Below are positions 53,135-61,641 of a stretch of 64,000 nt of DNA, one piece after another. Both the position numbers and the translations under genes were made by a program. Below the pieces are notes generated by a model. It was given only the letters and a program-made list of their open reading frames with translations, did no database searches and had not been told where the DNA came from. Source of the DNA: Streptomyces sp. NBC_01707 (GTDB lineage Bacteria > Actinomycetota > Actinomycetes > Streptomycetales > Streptomycetaceae); NCBI RefSeq assembly GCF_041438805.1, contig NZ_CP109190.1, positions 1,550,001 to 1,614,000 on the forward strand, given 5' to 3'. The stretch's first letter is position 1. The number at the start of each line of letters is the position of its first letter.

Positions 53135-55600
53135 TCAGCCCTGACGGCCGTTCCTGTGCCGGCGGTCGGGACGTCCGCCCGCCGGCAGATCGAGCCATCG
53201 CACGGTGCCGGGGGCGATCAGGTGGGTGTGGCCACCCAGGACCAGCCGCACGGCCGGGTGGTGCGAGTGCGGTACCGCGATCCGGAGCCGCTGCGCCCGT
53301 ATCCCCAGGTCCACGTCCCCGTGTCCGCGGAATCGGATGCGTACCCCGAATTTCGACAGCTGGGGAAGCGGGGCCGGGGAGAGCCACAGTGCGTCGTCAC
53401 GGGTCTCCAGCCCGGTCATCCCACGCTGCACCAGATCGAGGGTGCCGGCCATCGCCCCCAGGTGGATGCCTTCGGCGGTGGTGCCGCCCTGGATGTCGAC
53501 CACATCACCGGTCAAGGCCTCTTCGCAGTAGGTCCACGCCTCCTCGCGGTGCACCCGTGCGAGCACCCAGGCGTGGACCAGAGAGCTGAGGGTGGAACCG
53601 TGGCTGGTACGCGCGAGGTAGTAGTCGACGGTGGCCCGCCAGGTCTCGTCGTCCAGAACATGCCCGAGGCGCTGGAACAGGCCGCCGAGCTCTCCGGGTG
53701 AGAAGAGGTAGCCGAGCATCAGCACATCGGCCTGCTTGGATGCCTGGTAGCGGTTGACCGTGTCGCCCTCCGCCTCAAGAATGCGGTCGAGCCGCCGGAT
53801 GTCGCCATAGCGCTTCCGGTATGCGGCCCAGTCGAGTTCGTCGAGCTCGCCGTAACCGGCGAACTGGCTGATGACACCACGGTGATACGGCACATACAGC
53901 CGCCGGGAAATGTCCTCCCACCGTTCCAGCTCTGCGGGGTCGAGCCCCGAGCGCTCCAGCAGGGTCCTGCGCCATGGCTCGGGCAGGTCGCGGTACAGCT
54001 CCGTGGCCCGCGCCAGCACCCAGGCCGCCGTCACATTCGTGTACGCGTTGTCATCGATGCCCGCACTCCCGGCTCCGGGGTAGGCGTCGTGGTACTCGTC
54101 GGGGCCGACCACACCACGGATGCGGTACCGGGCCAGCGACGCGTCCCATTCGGCACCGGCAGCCCAGAACCGGGCGATCTGCAGCAGCATCTCCGCGCCC
54201 TTGGAATGCAGGTAATCGGTGTCCGCGGTGGCCTGACAGTACTGCCACACGTTGTAGGCAACGGCCGAACCCACGTGGTGCTGCAGTCGTGAGCGATCGG
54301 GCAGCCAACGCCCCGAAGCCGGGTTGAGATGGAGTTCCTGCGTCTCCTCCCGGCCGTCGTCGGCACTCTGCCAGGGGAACATGGCCCCTGCCCGCCCCGC
54401 CTGTTGCGCCGCCCGGCAGGCCGCGGGCAACCTCCGGTGGCGGTAGTCCAGAAGTCCCCGGCACACCTCCGGGAAATGCAGACTCAGGAACCTCAGTACG
54501 AACAGCTCGTCCCAGAACACGTGGCCGCGGTACGCCTCACCGTGCAGCCCTCTCGCCGGTACACCGACGTCGAGCTCGGCGGTGTGCGGAGACAGCGTCT
54601 GCAGCACATGAAAGAGGTGCAGTCGCAGAATCCTGCCGACTTCGCCCGGAACCTCGATACGGGCCCGCCGCCACAGGCCGGCCCACGCCCGACAGTGCGA
54701 GGCCAGCAGCTCCGCGAAATCCGGGGCCGTCCGGACGCCGGCCACAGCAGCCCGCAGGGGGCTGCCGATCGCCGGGTCACGCGAGGTGTACAGCGCGACC
54801 GTCTTGTCCACGACGGCATCGCGTTCCGGGTCCAGCGACAGCACCAGTGTCTGGAAGACCTGCCGTGGCGCCCGCCGGGGACGCGAATGCCGACCGGACT
54901 CATCCGTGTGCCGGCCACGACCGCCGGACGTGCCAACGGTGCGGGAGGCCAGCGCGAAGCCGATGTCCGACTCCACGGTGCGGCATCCCAGCCACACCAC
55001 ATCGTCCGGTTCCGTTCCGGTCGACCAGCCGGTCAGATGACGGTCGGAGAGGTCCCGGTACCGCGGGACACCGGTGTTCCGGATGTCGCCGTCGATCGCC
55101 GCCTCCACCTCGATCGCGCCGGTCCAGCCGTCCGCGGTGAAAACCGTGTGCAGGGCGGCGAGATGCGGGGTGCCCATGTGCACCAGACGGCGCTGCTCGA
55201 CGTCCAGGCGACGGCCTGCCTCGTCCACGTAGACGGACCGACGGTTCAGCGTGCCGCGACGCAGATCGAGAGTCTGCCGGTGTTCCATGAGCTGTCCGTG
55301 GTCCGGTGAGAGCCACGGTCCGGGGTCTGCGCCGGCAGGGCGGATACGGTAGCGCAGCGGCAGCCAGTTCGGCAGGTTGACCAGGTCGGCGTTCTCCACC
55401 GTCCGGCCCTGGACCGATGAGATCAGCCGGTCGTAGCACCCCGCCAGGTAGGTGCCCGGGTAGTGAGAGCCGCTCGTGGATGCCTCGGATGCGGCTCCAC
55501 GCGTGGCGAAGTAGCCGTTGCCGAGTGTGCACAGCGCCTCGCGCAGCCGCTCCTCATCCGGCTCGTACCCCTCGTACGACCATTCCCAGGCCCCCGCCAT
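53135..55600 (-). CDS. Glycoside hydrolase family 65 protein (disaccharide phosphorylase type)
   Basis: An 821-residue enzyme with the GH65 layout: N-terminal beta-sandwich (ALCTLGNGYFATRGAASEAS), then an (alpha/alpha)6 barrel with HVFWDELFVLRFLSLHFPEV, general acid Glu in GVVGPDEYHD, and KQADVLMLGYLF (phosphate-site region), and a C-terminal beta-sheet. Family enzymes phosphorolyse maltose, trehalose, kojibiose or nigerose to beta-glucose-1-phosphate, or hydrolyse such sugars. It starts by TGATG overlap with a HAD gene, normally beta-phosphoglucomutase, which would convert that product; here the HAD partner looks crippled. Confidence 0.9.
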   Translation of the reverse strand: MAGAWEWSYEGYEPDEERLREALCTLGNGYFATRGAASEASTSGSHYPGTYLAGCYDRLISSVQGRTVENADLVNLPNWLPLRYRIRPAGADPGPWLSPDHGQLMEHRQTLDLRRGTLNRRSVYVDEAGRRLDVEQRRLVHMGTPHLAALHTVFTADGWTGAIEVEAAIDGDIRNTGVPRYRDLSDRHLTGWSTGTEPDDVVWLGCRTVESDIGFALASRTVGTSGGRGRHTDESGRHSRPRRAPRQVFQTLVLSLDPERDAVVDKTVALYTSRDPAIGSPLRAAVAGVRTAPDFAELLASHCRAWAGLWRRARIEVPGEVGRILRLHLFHVLQTLSPHTAELDVGVPARGLHGEAYRGHVFWDELFVLRFLSLHFPEVCRGLLDYRHRRLPAACRAAQQAGRAGAMFPWQSADDGREETQELHLNPASGRWLPDRSRLQHHVGSAVAYNVWQYCQATADTDYLHSKGAEMLLQIARFWAAGAEWDASLARYRIRGVVGPDEYHDAYPGAGSAGIDDNAYTNVTAAWVLARATELYRDLPEPWRRTLLERSGLDPAELERWEDISRRLYVPYHRGVISQFAGYGELDELDWAAYRKRYGDIRRLDRILEAEGDTVNRYQASKQADVLMLGYLFSPGELGGLFQRLGHVLDDETWRATVDYYLARTSHGSTLSSLVHAWVLARVHREEAWTYCEEALTGDVVDIQGGTTAEGIHLGAMAGTLDLVQRGMTGLETRDDALWLSPAPLPQLSKFGVRIRFRGHGDVDLGIRAQRLRIAVPHSHHPAVRLVLGGHTHLIAPGTVRWLDLPAGGRPDRRHRNGRQG

Positions 55601-56070
55601 CAGTCGTCCATGCCGCTCAGCAGTTCGCCGGGATCCGACACCACGTCGTCGGCGCCACGGCGTCCCCGGTCCGCGGCGCCGCCGGGACCCTCTGTCCCGG
55701 TCACGGCGACCACGAGCCCGAATCCGCCGTGCCGGCCGGCTTCGACACCCGCCAGGGAGTCCTCCACCACCGCGGTTTCCGGAACCGGGACATGGAGGCT
55801 CCGCGCCACCTCCCCGAGGAGCGCGGGATCCGGCCTTCCCGGAAGGCCCAGCCCGTCGCGGACCGGACTCATCGAGCAGTTCGGGGCCGTGGTCGACGGG
55901 GCCGACGCACGGCGGGGCCGCTGCGCCTCGCGCTCCGGCGGACGGGCGTCAGACGCTTGCTCCCACGCCGCCGCGCGACTCCGGGCGGAGTCGGTGATCA
56001 CTCCGCCGGTGTCGAAGGCCACGGCCCGCAAAGGTCGCAGGCACGGTGCCGGGGACGGTACGGCTGCCAT
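55600..56070 (-). pseudogene. Internally deleted HAD-family (beta-phosphoglucomutase-like) gene
   Basis: The 156-residue product begins like beta-phosphoglucomutase (AVAFDTGGVITDSARSRAAA) and ends like it (ETAVVEDSLAGVEAGRHGGF, DDVVSDPGELL). The cap domain and the middle motifs are missing, so it is far shorter than the usual ~240 residues. The catalytic DxDG reads DTGG, losing the second Asp. The frame is intact and the stop overlaps the GH65 start (TGATG), so it may now serve mainly to couple GH65 translation. An alternative start is ATG 56106. Confidence 0.7.
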
Positions 56071-56479
56071 GAATGGGGATTTCCCTTCGTCAGGGTCTTC
56101 ATTCATGGCATCACGGTTCCAGGACGCGGGCGCGTCGTGGTTCTCAGTAGGGCAGAGGGCGCCCGGACGGGGTTCGCAGGTCGAGGGGCGGCGGCCCCGA
56201 GACAGGCGGTGGACGGCGGACGATTCTGATGCGGCTCACTGCCACCACCTCCTGGCGCTCACCGGGTATGTGCCCAGGCGCGTCCGCGACAATCCTGCGG
56301 GGGCAAACACGTCCACGTCGCAGGACCTTCGTGCCGGCCGGCCCGGACAGGACGGGCCCCTCCGAAGAGGCCTGTCCTGTCCGGACCGGCCCAGGGACGA
56401 ACGGCCCATACCTCCGGCGAGGACGCCCACTTCATCCTGAAGGTGCGTCAACCGCTACCTGCTCTCCGGGAGGCCCCCG
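56071..56479. promoter_or_regulatory. 409-nt divergent control region with large stem-loop and DosR-like box
   Basis: No gene recognised. Arms 56343-56358 and 56369-56384 form a 16-bp stem with one mismatch (CCGGACAGGACgGGCC) and a 10-nt loop. At 56394-56407, GGGACGAACGGCCC resembles the DosR/DevR (Streptomyces OsdR) half-symmetric box; it lies 72 nt before the Acg-type gene, a family typically under that control. The box assignment is inference. Confidence 0.5.
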
Positions 56480-57298
56480 ATGCTCGCGCAGACGCTCGAC
56501 GACACGATGTTGGTCGACCTCGTCTCCGATGCCACCGCAGCGCCGTCGATGCACAACGCCCAGCCTTGGCACTTCGACTACAAACGATCCAGCCGCACTC
56601 TCGCTCTTCGGGCGGATTTCGACCGGGCCATGCCGGAGGCCGACCCCTCCACCCGCGCGCTGCACGTGGGATGTGGCGCGGCCCTCCTGAACCTACGGGT
56701 CTCCGCAGCCCACCACGGCCTCTCCATGGTGACCGCGCTGCTGCCCGTCCCTTCGGACCAGGCGCTCCTGGCGAGCAACCAGCTGAGCGACTCCCCCCAA
56801 GAGCCCCGGGATGCCGTGCTCGTCGGGCTCCACCGCGCGATCCGGGACCGGCATACCAGCCGGTACCCGTTCGACGCCCGGGCGATACCTGAGGACATCC
56901 GCCTGCTCCTCGCCGACGCGGCCCGCGCCGAAGGAGCGGACTTCTCGTTCCCGACCCCGACGCATCTGGAGACCGTGCTGGAACTGATCCGGGACGCCGA
57001 GGGATACGACCGAGGGGACCCGGCGCGGGAAGCGGAGCAGCACCACTGGACCCGGGACACGCAAGCGGAGGCTCCCGTCGACGGGGTCCCGGAACGTGTC
57101 CTGCTCACCGCCACACTCCAAGAGGTATCCGCGTCGTTCGCGACGCAGCCCCTCGAGGGGCCCGACCTGCGGTGGATCCTGCGTGACCCCGTCTTCGGCA
57201 CGGGACACGCACAGATGATCATCCGCATGGGTTACGGCCCGGCAGGGCCGCACACACCGCGCCGCCCCTGGGCGCAGGTTCTGACGATCGAACCCTAG
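56480..57298 (+). CDS. Acg-type nitroreductase-family protein, shortened
   Basis: A 272-residue protein of the Acg-like FMN-binding nitroreductase family: [55 protein letters not shown], and the C-terminal [16 protein letters not shown] and [18 protein letters not shown]. Relatives are about 320-330 residues. Here the stretch between DGVP and ERVLLTAT is missing (~50-60 residues) without breaking frame, which may remove part of the flavin site. GGGAGG precedes the ATG. Mycobacterial Acg is a hypoxia/dormancy-regulon member. A DosR-like box upstream fits that. Confidence 0.8.
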   Translation: MLAQTLDDTMLVDLVSDATAAPSMHNAQPWHFDYKRSSRTLALRADFDRAMPEADPSTRALHVGCGAALLNLRVSAAHHGLSMVTALLPVPSDQALLASNQLSDSPQEPRDAVLVGLHRAIRDRHTSRYPFDARAIPEDIRLLLADAARAEGADFSFPTPTHLETVLELIRDAEGYDRGDPAREAEQHHWTRDTQAEAPVDGVPERVLLTATLQEVSASFATQPLEGPDLRWILRDPVFGTGHAQMIIRMGYGPAGPHTPRRPWAQVLTIEP

Positions 57299-57507
57299 AA
57301 CCGTCCCGGACCGAGCGTCGCGAGGCGGGCCGAGAGACGACGAGCGGGGCGCGGTGGTCATCCGCGCTGCGCCGGACACCGGCCGGACGGGTGCCCACAG
57401 GCTGCCCTCCGATCCGTCGCCGCCTACGTCCAGTGCCGAGCCGTGTTGTACTCGAGCGGGACAACGGCCGGTTTGCCGGACCCGGCCGACAGCCGCAGGC
57501 TGGAGCC

Positions 57508-58539
57508 ATGGGGCGATCCGACCACGCCAGACAGATGCTCAGCGGCTGGGCCGTCGGGACACCGGGGCCCATGCGTACCGGCCCCCTCGTACCGACACAT
57601 CGCCCGGTGGCCGCGCCCGGCCCGGACGAACTTCTGCTGGAGGTGGAAGCGTGCGGTGTCTGCCGCACGGACCTTCACCTCGCGGAGGGTGATCTCACCC
57701 CTCACCGTCCGTCCACCATTCCCGGCCACGAGATCGTCGGCCGTGTGGCATCCGTCGGCGAAGCGGTCAGCACGTTCCGCGTGGGCGACCGGGCGGGCGG
57801 CGCCTGGTTGCGCGGTACCTGCGGGACCTGCCGGTACTGCAGAGCGGGACAGGAGAATCTCTGCCCCGGTTCCACGTACACGGGATGGGACGCGGACGGC
57901 GGATTCGCCGACCTGGTACTCGTTCCCGAGGCCTTCGCCTATCGTCTCCCGGAGGCACAGGACGCGGCCTTGCTCGCTCCTCTCCTGTGCGCCGGAATCA
58001 TCGGCTACCGGTCCTTGCGGCGGAGCGCGTTGCCGACGGGCGGCCGACTCGGAATCTACGGCTTCGGCGCGTCGGCCCATCTGGCCGCCCAGGTGGCTCT
58101 GTCCGAGGGCGCAACCGTGCATGTGATGACGCGTTCCGCGCAGGCGCGTGAACTCGCCATGTCCCTGGGCGCCTCATCGGTCAGCGGTGCCTACGAGAGC
58201 CCACCTGAGCCGCTGGACTCGGCGATCCTGTTCGCCCCGGTAGGTGACCTGGTTCCGGTGGCTCTGGAGGCGCTGGACCGGTCGGGCACGCTCGCGATCG
58301 CCGGCATCCATCTCTCCGACATCCCCGTGCTCAACTACCAGCGACATCTCTTCCAGGAACGGAATCTGCGCAGCGTCACCTCCAACACCCGCCAGGACGG
58401 CCGCGAGTTCCTCGAGCTCGCCGAACGCATCGGCATCCAGGTCACCGTGAGCCGGTATCCCCTGGACCGCGCCGATCAAGCACTGGTCGACCTGGCCTCG
58501 GACCGGGTGAACGGAGCCGCGGTGCTCACCGCCGCCTGA
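57508..58539 (+). CDS. Zinc-dependent alcohol dehydrogenase
   Basis: A 343-residue medium-chain dehydrogenase/reductase: catalytic zinc ligands in [16 protein letters not shown] and PGHEIVG, the structural zinc set [15 protein letters not shown], and a Rossmann segment [18 protein letters not shown]. It oxidises alcohols or reduces aldehydes using NAD(P). Start 57508 has GGAG three bases upstream; ATG 57535 is a fair alternative because homologues begin near it. It is 209 nt downstream of the Acg-type gene, a neighbour often seen in actinomycete hypoxia/stress clusters. Its 3' end overlaps the convergent M20 gene by 14 nt. Confidence 0.92.
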   Translation: MGRSDHARQMLSGWAVGTPGPMRTGPLVPTHRPVAAPGPDELLLEVEACGVCRTDLHLAEGDLTPHRPSTIPGHEIVGRVASVGEAVSTFRVGDRAGGAWLRGTCGTCRYCRAGQENLCPGSTYTGWDADGGFADLVLVPEAFAYRLPEAQDAALLAPLLCAGIIGYRSLRRSALPTGGRLGIYGFGASAHLAAQVALSEGATVHVMTRSAQARELAMSLGASSVSGAYESPPEPLDSAILFAPVGDLVPVALEALDRSGTLAIAGIHLSDIPVLNYQRHLFQERNLRSVTSNTRQDGREFLELAERIGIQVTVSRYPLDRADQALVDLASDRVNGAAVLTAA

Positions 58540-59632
58540 CCCGAATCGCGTTCACCAGTGCGGCAACAAGGTTCGCCCGCTCGGTCATGGCTTCGATCAC
58601 CAGGTACTCGTGGTCGGCGTGGGCACCGCCGCCGACTGCTCCCAGGCCATCGAGAGTCGGCACCCCCAGTGCGGCCGTGAAGTTGCCGTCACTTCCGCCG
58701 CCGACCGCCTTGCCTTCGAGGTCAGGAAGCAGCTGCTTGGCCACCGCGAAGAGCTCGGCCGACGCCGACTCGGGCATCGGGGGGCGGCCGACAGCTCCCT
58801 GGACGACGATCTCCGCCCCATCGAGATGCGGAGCCAGAGCCGCGAACGCAGACTCGATTCTGTCCTTCTCGCCGGCCGACTCGACCCGGACGTCGACGAT
58901 GACGGCCGCCTCCGCGGGAACGACGTTGTCCAGTGTTCCTGCCGACGCGACGGTCGGGGTGACAGTCGTGCCGATATCGGGTCGACCGAGCGCCGCGATG
59001 TCCAGCACCTGGTGCGCCGCTTCGATCAGGGCGTTGACCCCGGCTGCGGGTTCAAGACCCGCATGCGACGCCCGGCCCGCGATGGAGACCTGGAAGGTGC
59101 CACAGCCTTTACGGGCGGTCTTCAGGGCTCCGCCGTCGGCGGCCCCCTCGAGCACGAGTACCGCGCCGCAGGCGAGGGCCCGTTCTTCGATGAGAGCTCG
59201 GGAGGAGCGGGAGCCGACCTCTTCGTCGGCCGTCACCAGGATCTCGACGCCCGACAGGTCATCGAGCGTCGCCAGACCGTGAACGGCCTGGACCAACCCG
59301 CCGAGCATGTCGAAGACCCCGGGGCCGGTTGCGTGTCCGTCTTCGACCGTGAACGGGCGACGTTCGAGGGTGCCGAGCGGAAACACCGTGTCATGGTGAC
59401 CGAGGATCAGCACCTGGGGATCGTCACCGGCTGACCAGTGGACGTGCGGCCCGGCTTCACTTTCGACGAGGACGGCCTGCCCACCGAGGCGGCTCTCGAT
59501 GAGGGCGGCGACGACCTTGGCCGATGCCGCCAGGGCGTCGCGGTCGCGCGAGGGAGACTCGATTTCGACGAGTTTCCTGAGGTCCTCGATCATCGCGTCG
59601 ACACTCACTTCGACAATCCTGTGCATCGTCAC
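58526..59632 (-). CDS. M20-family metallopeptidase (glutamate-carboxypeptidase-like)
   Basis: A 368-residue di-zinc exopeptidase of the CPG2 type: [14 protein letters not shown] (His ligand), [20 protein letters not shown] (bridging Asp; the usual Lys after DM is Leu), [17 protein letters not shown] (catalytic Glu and ligand), a dimerisation lid (~175-285), and [14 protein letters not shown] (final His ligand). Such enzymes remove C-terminal glutamate or act on N-acyl amino acids. Cytosolic, with no signal peptide. The substrate is unknown. Confidence 0.92.
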   Translation of the reverse strand: MTMHRIVEVSVDAMIEDLRKLVEIESPSRDRDALAASAKVVAALIESRLGGQAVLVESEAGPHVHWSAGDDPQVLILGHHDTVFPLGTLERRPFTVEDGHATGPGVFDMLGGLVQAVHGLATLDDLSGVEILVTADEEVGSRSSRALIEERALACGAVLVLEGAADGGALKTARKGCGTFQVSIAGRASHAGLEPAAGVNALIEAAHQVLDIAALGRPDIGTTVTPTVASAGTLDNVVPAEAAVIVDVRVESAGEKDRIESAFAALAPHLDGAEIVVQGAVGRPPMPESASAELFAVAKQLLPDLEGKAVGGGSDGNFTAALGVPTLDGLGAVGGGAHADHEYLVIEAMTERANLVAALVNAIRVRRR

Positions 59633-59881
59633 GTCGCAAGGCTACTTGGTACGCCGCGCCGGAACAGGGCCGAGCCCGCGCCCGCCGGGCTGTCGAGCGC
59701 CCCGACTCCTCGCACGACCGTGGTCGCCGGAAGCGTGTCTGCACCGGCCGCAGGGCCGTGTCATCGCGGCGCTCATCGCGCTCGCCGACACGTTCACCGT
59801 GGTGCGCCGGCCACTGAACCTCCACCAGCCTCAGCTCGGGCACCCGTCCCGGCCGATGCCTCTGACCCGTCCGCGATCGCC

Positions 59882-60484
59882 TCAGGCATCGCCCCTGAGG
59901 CGGTCGCGCTGGATCTGATGAGCGAGGGCGCGACGCACAGAGGCCGAGGCGGTGGTGGCTGCCTTCGTGGGGATGTCGAGACCGCGGCTGATCTGGTCGT
60001 AGGCGTCCCGATAGCTGCCCGGTATCTCTGCCTGATGAAGCCTCAGGTCCTCTTCGACGAGGCGTCGCAACTCGTCGACGTTCTGGGGCGTGAAGCGCTT
60101 CTTCCCCCGGGTGATGGCGTTGACGTAGCGCGTACAGCGGGCGGTCTCGTAGAAGGTCTCGGAGATCTCCTCGGCGAGGCCCCACAGGCGTCCTTCGAGC
60201 CAGTGCTCGTCGTGCTGGTCGAGGGAGAGGTTCGTCGGGGGCAGTGGGTCGCCCGTCCTGTACTTCGTCACCTGCTTGGACACGGCGGGCTGACTCATGT
60301 CGGTGAGTTGGGCAATCCTGTCCTGGGTCCAGCCGAAGCCGGCGAACAGCTTGATCATTTCGGTGCGCAGCTTCCGCATCTCCTCGCCCGCACGGATGAC
60401 CTCGTTCATGCCGGCGAGCATCCGCTCGGCCTGCTCCTCGGTCAGCGTCTCGGGGTTCTGACGCGCGCTCTCTTCGCCTGGCAT
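59882..60484 (-). CDS. Helix-turn-helix regulator
   Basis: A 200-residue protein with a coiled-coil N-terminus (EEQAERMLAGMNEVIRAGEE) and a helix-turn-helix at ~40-75 (AGFGWTQDRIAQLTDMSQPA, VSKQVTKY), like sigma-70 region 4 or MerR/transposase-type HTH. The C-terminal 110 residues are helical and not recognised. ATG 60484 is preferred; GTG 60499 lies inside the candidate operator. It is divergent from an alpha/beta hydrolase with only 77 nt between starts and two palindromic sites, which strongly suggests self- and target-regulation (inference). Confidence 0.8.
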   Translation of the reverse strand: MPGEESARQNPETLTEEQAERMLAGMNEVIRAGEEMRKLRTEMIKLFAGFGWTQDRIAQLTDMSQPAVSKQVTKYRTGDPLPPTNLSLDQHDEHWLEGRLWGLAEEISETFYETARCTRYVNAITRGKKRFTPQNVDELRRLVEEDLRLHQAEIPGSYRDAYDQISRGLDIPTKAATTASASVRRALAHQIQRDRLRGDA

Positions 60485-60489
60485 GGTTC

Positions 60490-60501
60490 GGTTATACACC
60501 C
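60490..60501. promoter_or_regulatory. Second, imperfect operator half of the HTH/hydrolase region
   Basis: GGTTATACACCC matches the palindromic core GGTTGTACAACC at nine of twelve positions and lies 34 bp from it centre to centre, about three helical turns, immediately upstream of the HTH start. This fits cooperative binding by a dimeric repressor. Confidence 0.55.
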
Positions 60502-60515
60502 GGGGACCCCGCAGC

Positions 60516-60543
60516 CATAACCGGGTTGTACAACCTGGTTATG
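60516..60543. promoter_or_regulatory. Near-perfect 28-nt palindrome between HTH regulator and hydrolase
   Basis: Left arm CATAACCGGGTTGT and right arm ACAACCTGGTTATG are reverse complements except at one position. The central 12 bases GGTTGTACAACC are perfectly symmetric. It overlaps the upstream in-frame start codons of the hydrolase, so a bound protein would block its transcription or translation start. Best candidate operator for the divergent HTH protein. Confidence 0.8.
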
Positions 60544-60561
60544 AATGGCAGGGTTCCCGTC

Positions 60562-61416
60562 ATGCCTACCTTCTCCGCACCTGACGGAACCCGGCTCGCC
60601 TACCGCATGATCGGGGAGGGCGACCCGGTCGTGTGCCTCCCGGGAGGCCCCGCGGACTCCCGCTACCTCGGCGACCTCGGCGGCCTCTCCACCCACCACC
60701 GGCTGATCGTCCTGGACCTGCGCGGCACCGGCCGGTCCGCGAGTCCCGAGGACACCTCGTCCTACCGCTGCGATCGTCTGGTCGACGACGTCGAGGCGTT
60801 GCGCGAACACCTCGGACTTCCCTGGATGGACCTGCTCGGCCACTCCGCGGGCACGAACATCGCGACGCAATACGCGGCTCGGTACCCGAAGAACGTCAGC
60901 AAGCTCGCCCTGATCGGCCCCAGCACGAGAGCTGTCGGCATAGCGATCACCGGGGAGACGCGACGCGATCTCGCACAGCTTCGTAGAAACGAGCCGTGGT
61001 TCCCGGCGGCGTTCGCCGCCCTGGAGGCGATCACCACGGGTGAGGGCAGTGACCCGGAGGCCATCGCCCCCTTCTTCTACGGTCGCTGGGACGCCGCGGC
61101 ACAGAGGCACCATGCAGCCGGCCGGCCGAGCAACCAGGAAGCTGTCGCTCTCTTCGCGGCTGACGGCGCCTTCGGTCCGGAGTCCACTCGTGCGGCACTC
61201 GCCTCCTTCGAGGCCCCCGTCCTGCTGCTCGCCGGAGAGTGCGACTTGAACAGCCCCCCTCAGTCGGCGGCCGAGTTCGCAGGTCTGTTCCCTGCCGCCA
61301 CGCTCGTGGTGCAGCCGGGGGCGGGTCACTACCCCTGGCTCGACGACGCCGACCGGTTCGTGGCGACCACTACGACATTCCTGGGGCGAGGATCTGCTCA
61401 CACATCTGAAGTCTGA
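60562..61416 (+). CDS. Alpha/beta hydrolase (serine type)
   Basis: A 284-residue alpha/beta hydrolase: oxyanion region VVCLPGGPADSRYLGDLGGL, nucleophile elbow LLGHSAGTNIATQYAA (Ser in GHSAG), acid in LAGECDLNSPP and base His in QPGAGHYPWLDDADRF. LPGGP near the start resembles proline-iminopeptidase-like hydrolases. ATG 60562 with AGGG upstream is chosen; TTG 60526 and ATG 60541 are in frame but lie in the operator palindrome. The target is unknown, and regulation by the divergent HTH protein is likely. Confidence 0.88.
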   Translation: MPTFSAPDGTRLAYRMIGEGDPVVCLPGGPADSRYLGDLGGLSTHHRLIVLDLRGTGRSASPEDTSSYRCDRLVDDVEALREHLGLPWMDLLGHSAGTNIATQYAARYPKNVSKLALIGPSTRAVGIAITGETRRDLAQLRRNEPWFPAAFAALEAITTGEGSDPEAIAPFFYGRWDAAAQRHHAAGRPSNQEAVALFAADGAFGPESTRAALASFEAPVLLLAGECDLNSPPQSAAEFAGLFPAATLVVQPGAGHYPWLDDADRFVATTTTFLGRGSAHTSEV

Positions 61417-61476
61417 GACGCCCCGAGCCGAGGCCATCGCCTCGCCAACTTCTTCTCCGGCGGCGTCCAGGTCCGG

Positions 61477-61510
61477 CAAAGGGGCGCAGGCCAGCGCCTG
61501 CGCCCCTTTG
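61477..61510. terminator. Strong bidirectional terminator hairpin
   Basis: Arms CAAAGGGGCGCAGGC (61477-61491) and GCCTGCGCCCCTTTG (61496-61510) form a perfect 15-bp stem with loop CAGC. It sits between the convergent hydrolase and GAPDH genes and can serve both strands. The remaining bases of 61417-61641 hold no recognised gene. Confidence 0.85.
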
Positions 61511-61641
61511 GAGCGGAACTCGAAGCCGTAGCGGCCCCGGAAGCCGACGACGGCCGGTGTGCGAGGACCGACACCGGCTCAGCCGGCGGTGGGAGAGCAA
61601 CCGGGTGCACATCGGGCCGGGTGCCGCCCCACCTGCCGGGA

